From contig RSEF01000006.1 of assembly GCA_003993805.1 (NCBI GenBank), positions 26,693,402-26,757,401 of the forward strand: 64,000 nt of DNA. Reading direction: 5' to 3'. This DNA comes from Himantopus leucocephalus (taxonomy: Eukaryota > Chordata > Aves > Charadriiformes > Recurvirostridae). The stretch's first letter is position 1. Each line of letters opens with the position of its first letter. Of this stretch, positions 48,468-60,600 are shown piece after piece. A model generated the notes under the pieces. It ran no database searches, was not told the origin of the DNA, and saw only the letters and a list, made by a program, of their open reading frames with translations. The position numbers were made by a program, and so were the translations under genes.

Positions 48468-48567
48468 GTCAACAGACTATGGCACTACCTATGAAAAGCT
48501 AAATGACAAAGTAGGCCTGAAGACTGTGCTGAGCTACCTTTATGTCAGTCCCACTAACAAGAGGAAG
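48468..48567 (+). CDS. SORCS3: SorCS receptor VPS10-domain exon (SORCS3, or SORCS1)
   Basis: SORCS3 is a single-pass sorting receptor of the VPS10P family, found mainly in neurons and acting in postsynaptic receptor trafficking; its lumenal VPS10 domain is a ten-bladed beta-propeller. The exon is 100 bases: one base completing a codon, then 33 codons reading STDYGTTYEKLNDKVGLKTV and LSYLYVSPTNKRK. S-T-D-Y-G-T-T-Y fits the Asp-box (SxDxGxTW-type) of VPS10 propeller blades. Splice sites agree: a long pyrimidine tract and cag acceptor, and a gtaagg donor at 48568; the exon ends in phase 0. GLKTVLSYLYV fits SORCS3 better than the GLKTIL form I recall for SORCS1; SORCS2 is much more different. The Ser before PTNKRK is Asn in mammalian SORCS3 and Cys in SORCS1 as I recall them. 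Only one exon in about 52 kb fits this family's very large introns. Confidence 0.88.
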
Positions 48568-51500
48568 GTAAGGGAGAGCCATCGAGCTTGTAGCTATAGA
48601 AACAAAATTACGGCGTTCTGTTCACTCCGAGAGGAATTATGATCCTAAAGTGAAATCCGTCGGTAATTCACAAGAGTTTGAATTTGTTGTCTAAGTTGCA
48701 CTAGTGCAATTCCATGGAATCCAGTAGAATTATGCCTGTTTTTTTGTGATAGGGATGGAGTCCTTAATCTCCTGCTGAATGTGTTAGAGAAATAAAAGGG
48801 TTGCTTTTCTTTGCTTCTGCCTGTTAACACCTTTAAAGGAGCTGAACTCACACAAACATTTCTGGGCCTCTTGCTTACACTGGCTTTGGCTACTACACCT
48901 TTCTCTGCCTTCTCTGTCTCCTTATTATTAGAAATACTGAGTAAAAGGCATTTATTTCTGCATTTGACTCTTTTCCCCTTCATGCTTTCCCTAGTTAGAA
49001 GTTGGAGCTAAAGATGTAAATGACATTTTCATTGGTTACATCATGTAAGGGGGCTGAAAGCAGAATATGCCTGGGAGAGTGGGTGGGGGACCTAAGATTT
49101 GATTTGAATGTGTAGGAGAGAAGATGAGGTCAGAGCTTTCAAACCCCCGGCTCACGCTGCCCACGTGATGCAATTAGGGCTGCAGCTGGCTCACACAGCG
49201 CAGCCCAGGAGTTACTATTCAGTGCCTTTTTGGTTTAAAATTATTGCCTGTGTTGATTCAAGGGAGATAGTGGGACAAAGACGCTTTCAGCTACCCACAG
49301 AAATCAATGTGGGAGGGCTGCAGCTTGTAGCTAACTGCTGCCAGTGGAGTTGTGTTTGGATGGGGTGCAGCCCATTCAGCTTGATCCCTTCCAAACTGCC
49401 CATCTCCTGTCTCCATCGATAGGTTTCCAAACTAGTATTTTGCTGCTTGTACTGTTCTTATTACTGTTATTGTGTTTTCCATCACTGGTCAGTCTACAGA
49501 GGTTTCAGGATTGATGTTTATTTTGGTGTATGCAACCTTAAGGCAGTCATAGCTCTGATTACTATCAGCAACAATATGTGTGTGTTTGGATGTATAGAGG
49601 AGAGGAAGAATGCAGTGAGCAGGGGTCAGCTTATATTTTTTTTCTGATGCAGAAGCTGAATTATTGTGACAATTAGCTTGACTTTGTTTTTCTGAGCAAA
49701 ATGAAATTAAGATATTTCATAATGAGCTCTCCTGGCCTTTGCACCCCTCCCATATCCAATATGGTGGGCACTGAAGAGTTAATTCTTCTTCATTCTGTTT
49801 CCAAAGCAACTCTGCCCACCTAAAATCAGAGGCAATATGCTCGGTTACAAATCCTACGTCACTGGTGTAAAGTCTCCCTCACAAATTGGAGTACTAGGAT
49901 GTATGATTATCTTCTAGCAATTTCTCAAGCTATCGAGCTTTACAGATTAGCAGTCTTTTCTCTCTCTTTTTTTTTTTTTATTAATAACACCTACATGCAG
50001 ACCTGTCTTTACCTGCTGTTTTCTTATTTCAGATGACAGATTTTTTTAAATGTTTTTTTTGGTCTTAGGTCTTAAGGAAATGATTTCTGGACCTGTCTGT
50101 CTGTCTTCCCTCTTCTCCTCCCTTCTGAAAAAGCTTTTGAAATGGACAGACGAGCTGTAAGGAAAACCTGTAGGAAACCAGCTTCAGTGCTGGCTGCTGT
50201 GGGAACAGCTTTTCATTCTTTCTGCCTCTGCCAAATATATGGTCGCCTTTACTGTGCATGGTTAAACAGCTGCTGTGTCTGAACCCAGAGCTGACTCTGC
50301 TTTGTTGACCATCAAAGCAATTCCAAACATCCACACAGCATTTGAAAATGCCTGGAGAAGGTGTCACTGGATTAGAGTATCTGGGATTTGTCAAATTCAG
50401 TATCAGGTTTTTTGTCCTGCCACCCCTTACAGATTCATGAGGTTGTGCACTGCAAAAAATGCACTTGGGTTGTAATCTTGTCCAAGTCACTCTGGGTGAA
50501 TATTGTTACAGTGGCCTGCAGAGTAAGCATCGTGGTTTTGATGAGCTCCTGAGGACAACCGCCGATACTGAATCACAAAGCAGTAGGTGAGGTGAATCAA
50601 TTGCACCCCAGTAGAAAAAGTCCCAGTCCCTTGTGTTTCACCTCTTACAGCACAAATGCTGGCTAGTTGAACACAATGCAGTGGCCTCTTGTGAGCCTCA
50701 AAAACAGGACTTTAAGGCAATAAACAGGGAGAGAGATACCAAAAGTAACACATGTGCACAGGGCCTGGGCTCACACAGTGAATTGTGCAGACCCTTTCTG
50801 GGCAAGATATTTTCTCCTGAGGCATTAGCTCCCAGGTGGTGATTGGACCCTGCGTGCCTCGCAAGCTCCTGTTGATTTTTGATGGGTTTGCACACTGTTG
50901 CTAGTCCTGTCTGCTCATTAGAGCTTAGAGGATTAGCAGTTACTTGGAGGAGGGGAAAAGCTTTCCGTACATTCATTTCTAATTGATTTACTAGTGAGAA
51001 GGATAATTACCTCTCAGCTACCCCGCAGAACTACAGTGGGAATTACCTGTCAAATTTCTTTGAAGACCCAAAATGCCTCTCTTCAGCTGTTAAATAGGAA
51101 TTATGCATTCAGCCAAATGCCAGTTATATAAACATCATTTACCTGAATTGTGGCATAACCCTAGGCTCAATTATGAGGCAAGAGGATTTAAATGCTGGCT
51201 TTTTTTTCTTTCTTCTTTTAAAATAAAAGCTTTTTGTTTCTACTTTCTTTTTTGAAAAATTTTGGTTGGAATATTGTAAGTTTTTTGGCAGATTCTGCTG
51301 TATTTGTCTGTTCAGTGCTGTGCCAGGTCATGGTGGGACACTGATTTCTCAATACCAACATCTCTGCTTGTCGCAATATGGGGGATCACACGAGGCCAGA
51401 GTTGAAAGGCAGAGGCTGAGCAGCTGCGTGAGGCATGGCTACAACCCATGGTCTGGAAACCGGTGTCATTCCCTTTGTCTCTTGCTCCCAGGAAAGCCAT

Positions 51501-51589
51501 ACCTGATGCACGCCTTACCCTCCTGAATTATGGCACTCCAACACCCTCTTCTTACAAAGTTGATTCCTTTCTAGAAGAAATACTGACCC
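48568..51589. other. Intron 3' of the SORCS exon
   Basis: No following VPS10 exon is recognised. T runs occur near 49635-49645, 49967-49980 and 50040-50060. The first 75 bases of the intron keep the exon's frame open, which I regard as chance because the donor site is good. Confidence 0.5.
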
Positions 51590-51685
51590 TAATGTAGGAA
51601 TGATTTGGTGACATTCTGGAACATGTACTACAAGTGGAGGTCAGGCTTGATGACCTAATGGCTCTTAAGGCCTTAAAATATTTAA
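51590..51685 (+). mobile_element. Ancient CR1-like LINE 3' end
   Basis: The sequence gtggaggtcaggcttgatga, cctaatggctcttaaggcct and taaaatatttaattc corresponds to the 3' end of old CR1-type LINEs (gaggtcaggctagatgacctaatggtcccttctggccttaaa). It is more diverged than the other CR1 copies and clearly older. Confidence 0.6.
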
Positions 51686-54600
51686 TTCTCTTTGAGTTTT
51701 TTTTCTTCCCCCAACAAAGATAATGTCTGAGCATCTGTTATGTAACATTGATGGCAAAAGCAAGTCCCCAGTTAGCTTCGTGTATCACTGGCCTTCCTCT
51801 TTTAAGCTATAAACTCTTGTTTCAGTTTGGGTTATACATCTAGTCAATTTTATTCATTTCATGTTCTTTTTATGGTTCCTTCTAAGCTGCTCCCATGTGT
51901 GTCTGCCATCCCTAATTGGAGAGCCCCAGCAGGGTGTTGAATATTACCCTGTCTGTATTTGGTGTCTTGCCAAGTATTGAAATGTCTTTCCTGACACAGC
52001 AGACTGGAAAATGCTGGAGCAGCCTGGAAGCAGCTGGTCCCTCAGTCCTGCCCTTTGCTCCTTGTGAAACACATCAGTCTCTAGTACTTGTAACTGGGCA
52101 GAATCCACCATGGAGAGATCATGTCTTTGTGCCTGAAGAGGGAAGAGGTCTCTCTGGTTATCATCTCTCTGGTTATCACGGTGATAAATCCAGGACAGCC
52201 TTGGTTTTCCTTGGGCATCTCTTGGCTGTGCTGGTGTTTGGCACTTAGAGGCTAAATTTAGTCTATGGATGTTCCTTAGTTTTACACGTTGCCACTGGGA
52301 GATACCAACCCTCCGCATGCACTGAGTTAACCAAGGCACAGAGCTGTGTAGCCAAGACTGAGCTGAGGTGGCTTTGGCTGTGTCCCTACGTGGTGCTGGG
52401 CAGAGGCAGGGCTGGGTCCCACAGCGCCTGCTCCTACCTGCTGACCCAACCTGCTGATGGCTGGTTTGGGAGCTGAGATAGGGGATGTCCATTTCCTAGA
52501 AATGGAAAGAAATTAGAAGGTATTTGGAAAACACGCTTTGCCGTTGTGTAATTTGAGGTTTGCAGTTATAATTAAATCAATATAGCAACACGGAGATGCC
52601 AAAGGAAGTTTCTGAGAATACTTCTTCCCAGCTATGATTCCTCTTGCCTCTCAAGTATCATTGCTAGTGATCAGGGCCAGCTAGGTGATGTGAGAGCACA
52701 CACAATTTGAAATGAGACCACCCTGGAGTGCCAACATAAGGAAACAGTCAAGGAGGCTGCAGCCCATTGTGAATCCATAACCTCTGGATGCACTGGAGCT
52801 GGAACGCTTCCTGCGGTGAACCAGGACCACTTCATCTTCCTGTGGACCAGTTGTGTTGCTAATTCCTTTCTCCTAAGAACTAACAAGCTCAGGGTTTCGC
52901 CACACTTTGCAACTGCCCGTACAGTCTCTGCTGCTGGGAGCTGAAACTGCCAGACTTGTATCTGCTCTCCTGCAGATGCTTGGACTGCTCCTTCTTTCAC
53001 TTGCACACTAGAGACTTTCATTTGGATCAGGAAAATCTGCACTGAGTTCTCCTTAATACTATGAAATTCCAGGTGATCGTTAGACCTAGCAGTCAGACAA
53101 CTGAAGTCCTGGGGGCTATGGCTTTCTTAAGAGTTACTGTTTTGAGCCCTGGTGGGAAGCCAAGTGCCTGCAGTTTTGACACTTCTACCACCATGAAGAT
53201 GCTCTAATAGGCAGAGCGTATTCCAGGGCACATCTTCCCCTTCAGTGCATCTGCCCACCCGGTTGTTTGCCTGAGAGACCACACGAGAAGCATCTGCTTT
53301 GCCCAGTTAACACATGGGTTGCAACAAGCCCGATAATTCTGTGGTGAACTTCAGAAAGGAGAAACTTTCATATTTGTTTAGCAGCACCCCTTCCTTACGC
53401 TTGAATGGGATTTAAGGGCAGATGCTTGAGTGCTCAGAAAAGACGAGATTGCAAAATGCACAGCTCTGGCTTTTCTACCCTGTAGCCTCTTGTTTGTCTT
53501 TAGGGATATGACAAAAGACTGCTTACTCTCTGCTGGGCAGAGATCTCGGTTCCCTGCTGACCTTTAATTTAATGCTATGTTTTGGGCATTAGTTACATTT
53601 TACTAGAGGCAGATTTTCACAGCAGTCTGGGAATTAGAATTGTTTATTTCTTCCAAAGCACTAAGGGAAAAAGTCGCTTCTATTTTAATAAGAACATTTC
53701 TCTTGACTTTTTAAATTCCCATTTTCTTTCTATCCCATTTTTTTTTCTTTTTGGTTGTTGAAAACTTTCTGTTAGGAAATTGGATAATTTCCACAAAAAA
53801 ATAAGCTTATGATTCTTTGACTAACCGCCTGCTCTTCAAAATGGCACAGTTTGGAGCTGAAGTGCTGCAAGTCCCTATTTTCTCGTGTGAGTTGGTCTGT
53901 TGGGTAAGATCTCCTCTCCCAAGAACATTTACTTTCTTCTTGGTTGTCAATAACAGGATTCATTTTAGAATTGATGCCTCACAGAGGGATGCAAAGTCCT
54001 TCCAAATGGTGCAGAAAGATGAGAGCGGAAGTCCCGTGTATGTGAAGCACTGCTCCTTTCAGGCACTGAGGTGCCATTTTGAATCTCAAGGAACTGTTGT
54101 TGAACCATAGATTTCATGTATTACTTTTTCCATGAAATGTTCTGTGAAGAGTGCATATTCTTGGTGAAGGCGTTATTTAGTTGAAAACCCAGTTTTCACT
54201 ATGAAACTTTTATCTCTTCCCTTGGGATTCCTGTGGAGGTTGAGAGGATGGAGTTAAAAAGCATTTAAAAGAAAAAGAAGAGAGGAAAAAGGAAGAGAAT
54301 GACAACTCTGACAAAATCGAACCAAAAAGCACTTGCCTGTATATAGTATTGCTCAGATGAGATGTGGATAAACAGGAGGTCCTGATTGCATTTAAGATCC
54401 GGGGTGACAGTTCTGATGTCTTAGAAATACCTTCCTTCATGACTTTGCTTTGCAATTCAATTGGATGCAGTCATCTTTAGCTTTTCTCCTGCACTGTTAC
54501 CAGCCATCGTTGTTGTAAGTGATAACTTGAAGAATTAAAAGGTCTGTAGTCTTTTATGCTGACTCTCTGCACAGAAATATCACCCAGGTGCAGTGATTGA

Positions 54601-57600
54601 AATGAGGATTCCCCCCGTTTTTCCCTTATACCGGAACTGAAGCATTAGAGATTTTATTTATAGATAAAGCCTCTAGCTAAGGGATTTGAACAGTAGTTGC
54701 AAACTGCATAAAGCAGAAATAAAGTTACAGTGCTCAGTTAAAGAGCTTTGAGAAAAAGGTTTTGCAGAGTAGTTTCCCAGTTGTCAGAGTCAAAATGGAG
54801 GGGCAGTCCAAATCACTGAAACTATAAAAGCCAAAGGCATGCCGCACCTCTCATACCTAGTCACGCCTCTGAACGCGGCCCAGCAGAATGAGAAATGTTT
54901 GGAAGTATTTGGAGAGTCAGAAGCTCTGAAAGCTGAATCTAATTAGATTTGTTTGTTTCTGTGCAGCTTCTTGGGGATGAAGCACAGCAACTGTTTATGA
55001 GCTGGCAGAGAGCAGTGCTGCGTTGCATTTCAGGTTAATGAAGGAAGAAGTTAGTTGTGACTGTAATATTAAGATTGCAGAGGAACGCATCTACCTGACT
55101 GGAAACTAACTAGTACATTGGGAGTGACACCTCCTCTTACAGGAGCTGGAGATCCTAAATGAGCACAAGTCACTTTGACCTCCTTTTTATTTCTTCTTGC
55201 TCATTTGGAGAGTAACTGAGAGCAAACCCTGTCCTGGCTTTGTGTATCTCCAAAGGGAATTCCTCAGCTGTGATCGGAACCTCAGGGAAGAACCACGCTC
55301 CAAAGTGATTTTGTTTTTGCCTTCATTTCTTAGTTAATTTGATCCCAAAGGGAATTCCACAGCATTTTGTTTTCTCCTTACTCACCAAATGTGTGATAGG
55401 CTGATGAGGTGGAGGTTCCAGCGTGCACCTGATGCTTGCCAACCCGGCCTGAACCAGGCTGCCGTCCTTTGCCACAGCTCCCATTAGTCATCTGCTGCTT
55501 TTTCCTAAGATTGCATCCCAAGCTATCGGTGAGGAACTGAGCTCTGGAGTATCCTAAAGCTGTTTGGCAGATGGAAGGTTTCTTTGGACCCTTTTTCCTT
55601 ATGCTGACTGTGTGATAAACAGCATGTGCTGCAAACTGGCACTTGCTGATGTGATCTCAGAGAATGTATTTGTAGCACAAAGGGAGCGAGGCTGTTAGAG
55701 CCACAGGGCAGGAGTGATAGAACCAGTTGTTTCTACTGTCTTTTATCCCTAATCTTGTCCTTCGGCCCAATGAAATACAGTTACTAAATAGCTCTTGGTT
55801 TTGCAGCTGCCATTAACAGGCACTAAATTCTCTGAGCTGCAAAGACAGTTGTAATCGTCTCTTCCTGCGCCCCTTCTCTGGACCCATTGAACTGCGTATA
55901 ATGTTCCTGTGCTTCTCAGCACTCCAAAAACCATGCCACTCAGTCCAGAGCCTATGTGGGCAGAACCCGCCTACTGCTGTACAGGAAAGGCTGCAGCTCT
56001 AAACCACAGCATCTGGATTAGCTGAGCTCAGATTTGTCTGCTCTGGTTATACCAGGGGGGTGTACAACTGTGACTGCGATCTGGTTAACATGGCAGTGTA
56101 TTCTGTCTTGTAAATACGCTTCAGGGACTGTCACTGTCAGTCTCCAGTTTAAATAGGGGAATAAAGATGGCAATGAAGAAGTAATATTTCTCTTCGCTTA
56201 CTGATGAAGCAAAGATGACTTCCCCAAGGTCACCCACAACATCCATGGCAAAGTCAAGAGGATATGTGACATGAAGTGTTTTATCTACAAGGTGCGGTCT
56301 TGTGAGCTGTTGTGCATGGGATTCTTTCTACTTGTCCAATTAATTCAGCTTGAATTTGTCACCTGAGAAAGAGAATTTTTGTAAATATTTGCAGAACCAT
56401 GACCTGAAACTGTGTGAAAAAGATCTCTTGAGTTATACATGTGTTGTAACACTTGGAGAAGACTTTAGGAATTCTCCTTTTGAAGGGATTTTTATTGTTT
56501 CTCTTGAATTCAGAAAAGCCTTGTTTTCTCTGACCTTTCCTGTATAAGATATATAGTTTCCTGATGCTGGATGACTGAGTTTATTAGTGTTTTAAACTTG
56601 GTTCAACATCAATGAATGTAAGGTGTTGAGATGTAAAGGCAAAATATGAATGTTATTAGAATACTCTTAAAATATAGGGTCTTCTCCAGTGTGCCCAAAT
56701 AGACAGGGGGGGGTTGGTGTTGGATTTTTTTTTAATTATTATTATTATTACTATATTTGGGAATTGTGCCTCCTTCTGGATCTTTGTAGTCAAGGGGCTC
56801 TTGTGAGAGAGTGCTCTGCCCTGTTGCAGCCTCGACTGTGGGGTCTGCCATGTCAGATGCCCCTCTGGGACCTGACCTGACCTGTAGGCTCCTGTACTTA
56901 AAGAAAGAATGAACTACTATCTGTTTGCAGGTTTTAATTTTACTACTCTGACTTGACATAAATCATAGAGATAAATGGAGGTCGTATAGCATCTGTGGTC
57001 TGGGATGTGACCATTTGTCAGCACAGACAGTACAGAATTGGGACCCAAGCTTATGAGGCATCCCTAATGGAAGTTTTCTCTCTTCTTAAGGAGAGGCAAT
57101 CTGATCATTGTACTCCAGGCAAGGCTGTCCCTCGGATGCATAAACATGAAAACTGGAGATTCTTGGGGCTTTTTCAGTTACTTCTCTGAAAAAGCAGATA
57201 CATTAAAAAAACCAAACAAAAAACCCCCAAACCCCAGTGAACCTCACCTACTACTCATCAGCTGTTTCTAAAAATAAACAAAATTGAGATAATTAACAAA
57301 ATGCTCCCGTATGGCATTATTTAATGGGGGTGGAGGGGAGAGGATTAGAAGAGAGATGGGTATCTGTTTCTGTTTATACCTATCTTAAAGATACTACGTG
57401 GAAAGCCATCGTTTCAGTGTTCCTGAAGAAAAAACTTCATATACTATGAAATTCCAGAATTAGGGTTGCCTGTGTGTGCCTTGATGCATCTGCATTTCAT
57501 GTCTTTGTCCTTACACATTCCAAGAGCTTTCACTTGCATTTTTCATAGGTTTCTGAAGCCATTTAATTCACATTTGGTTAGTGCTGAGGTAAGTATTGAA

Positions 57601-60600
57601 AGCGAATGGAAACCTAATGCAGGGTTTAATTAATAAAGATAGGGAATAAAATGAGGGCTGTCTAAGTTGGCTTTATGAAAAATGTTTTGTCAAATAAATG
57701 TCACTTTAGTCTTCACAGATTTTGCAAGTCTGGCTGATAAAGCATGTAGACACAAGATGTATAAGTAAAATAAAACAAAGCAGTCAGACACCTGCTATGT
57801 TGTTTATCCACCAAGGACTGGAATTATGATCCTGAAATCCCTCCTTAGATGCTGCCTGGGGCTTTGGGAAAAAATTGGCCACTTGAATGAAAGCACAGAT
57901 TTTAGGGGCAGGCAAATCAGAATTCAAACCCTTTGGACTTGACTTATTTACCTTGCACATTTACGTGAGGTTGTTTTGTGTGCAAGAACTGAGTGGGTGA
58001 CCAGTGTTTGTTTGGCACTGTTTGTGATGGTAAATGTAGGTATCTACTGCTTTAAATATACAATTTCCAGCCCCATCATCCTAAAAAAACCCTAAGATTG
58101 GTTGAGGAGGGCATCACTGCACTTCATTGTCTACTGGAGTGGCTGGAGAGCTAGATTGTAGGGGGGAAAGATGGTAGAAACCCAAGCCAATACGTCAGGT
58201 TTTTTTTTTTTTATAGGACTTACAAATAATGTTTGGAGAAAAAAGGCCAGTTATCAGGTAAGACTCAGACTGGCAGGATACTAGTACACATCTGTTCCAG
58301 GGCTGCCTTGTCTGGCTTCTACAGTCCACCTCTCCTGTTGCTCTCTCTGCCTGCTTGACCTTGTATCGCTAGAGTCGGAGCCCTACAGAGCCTTAGGGAT
58401 TGTACGAGGTCGTAAAGAGAGGAGACGGGGTAAAACTGGAAAGGTCACATCCACGTTTAGGTGTGGACTTCGCAGAGTTGGCTGTCAGTATTAAATAAAG
58501 AGTCAGTTTGCTCTAATTTAGCCAGCAAGTGCTAAAGGACAGATCAGAAGTTATAATATCCCCCATGATAAAGCCGCAGTTTTGTCACTAAGCGTGGCCA
58601 TTGCTTTTATGAAGTGGGCAGAGCAGACCTGTGTGAGCTTTCAGAGTGCCCTGCCTCGGTTACAGGGTCAAAGAGGGGCTGTCAGGATGCATCACCTTGT
58701 AAGGGGCTGCCTGTACTTAACAGCCAGCCTGTTGGCAGGGCGATCACAGCTGCAGGTCCTGGTGTAGGGCAGGTTTATGAGACTTCCTTCCTTTCTCCAC
58801 CCTCCCTACCTCTCTATGAAACATGGCCATCGCCTTTACTGCTGCTGCTCCAATAATATATTAATTTATGAAGTATGAAAAATGAGGTAGTTTTGAATTA
58901 ACGAGGAGGGGAATGGTGCTTCACAGACAGCAGGATAATCAATCAATAATAACGAGTCAGCATGTCCTGTTATTAAAAAGGAGAAAAAATAATAGAGTGG
59001 GTGGAGAGCAGCTCTTGGAAAAGGGGCATGTGGGTCCTTTCGGAGACTGCATAATGCTCTGACCTTGATCTTTAGTGATAAGAGCTGCTTCACCTGGACA
59101 CAGTTATTTTTCTTTGAGGAAAATCCTTCCCCCAACCCCCAAACCCACTAATCTGTGGCAAAATATCTTTTTATTTCATTCTTTGCCAAAGTGAAGAATA
59201 GAGAAATTCAGCATTACTAATTGAGTGAATTCTTATTTTTAATAGAGTAGATCAGCAGAGTCTGCAGGGTACATGCTCACCGCAGTTTCTGCAATATATG
59301 CATACCTGCCTCTTACAGTGTAAATGCAGTAACTCTAATTTCAGCTCTGATGTGATCAATTCTGTGTACAAAGCACTGTGAATCCTGGAAGCCTTTGTGT
59401 GGCTGTGTTAGGAGCAGTTTTTCTTTGCCACGGAGCTTGGCTGGGCTAGATCTTAGAGAAACACTTCAGCACATCTCAGAGTGCTTGAGGCTTCTTTTTG
59501 CAGTAGCCAGAGTTCATTGCCTTTGACCCTATCTGTCCCAAAATGCCTTTTTTCATTGTATACAGACAGATGTTGCTGGGCTCTGAAAGTAATGATAGGG
59601 ATTTTCTAAGTGATGCACAGTTGCAGTTAGAGGAAACTCAGGCTGTAGTTTTCTTATAAATCTGGGGACTCAACACTTAGCCCGGTCCTTATGTCTCTGT
59701 CTGAGGAGAGATTGGTGCTCCCTTTTGCAGCAGGCCACACAATATTTTAATTCTCTGGTGCAACAAAACAGGTTGTCCGTTTTCTGACAAAAAAGCTTAT
59801 CTGACATCTTTAGCCTCCCTTGGAGCCATTCCATGGCAGGCCAATGTGATTCTTAAAAAGGACTGCATGAAAGCAACAAAACTTACAAAGCAGCCGTGCT
59901 CAGAGACGTGAGTGGCAATGGAGTGGAGTCAATGAACATAGTGCTCAGGACCTGGAAATGGGTGGAAAGATGGAGTCCGCTTGTCAATTTTCTGATTTTG
60001 CCAATTGATTCCTAAACCAAAGTGCCAGGGTTGTACAGCAGAGAAAACCTTTGTCCCCTCTTCCAATTCCCTTTCCTCTTACACTAATTCTTTAGGACAC
60101 TGCAGTGATCAGGGCTCATGTCTGTGTGTGGAAGGATACGGAAAGGAAAGGATGTGATTTTTCGTAAGGTGACCCTGTTGGACTAGGACATAGTGGCTGT
60201 GGTTCACAGTCACTAGGGCAGTCATTCACCTCCTTGGTGTGTAATTGCAGACAAGGCTTCTACCATAAACCTGCAAGGACTGTATCATTGGGAGGTAATT
60301 TTGCAAATGTAATGGAAAATGCCAAAGCCAATGAGCTGGTAGTTGTGAATCCTGGTCCTAGGTCCTGAACCTTCCCATATATTAGGATCTCTGGCACCCG
60401 AGTTAGTGTGCGGAGCTTGTAACCACAGTGGATAGCTTAAAGCTGACTGCTACTGTGCAGAGCACTGCGATGCCATCATGCTTTGTAACTTTAAGCTTTA
60501 ATTTTTGGGGACCTCATCCTTCTCCTCTCTCCTTGGCTTCCTCCAGTGGGGGGATGTTAGGAAGAGAAGTACATTAGGGACAGTGAGGGACATGAGTAAT

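Noticed and set aside
51944..52492. 182-codon minus-strand open frame
   Set aside because: No recognisable domain, no splice sites in the right frame, and it lies in CpG-poor intronic sequence. Likely chance.
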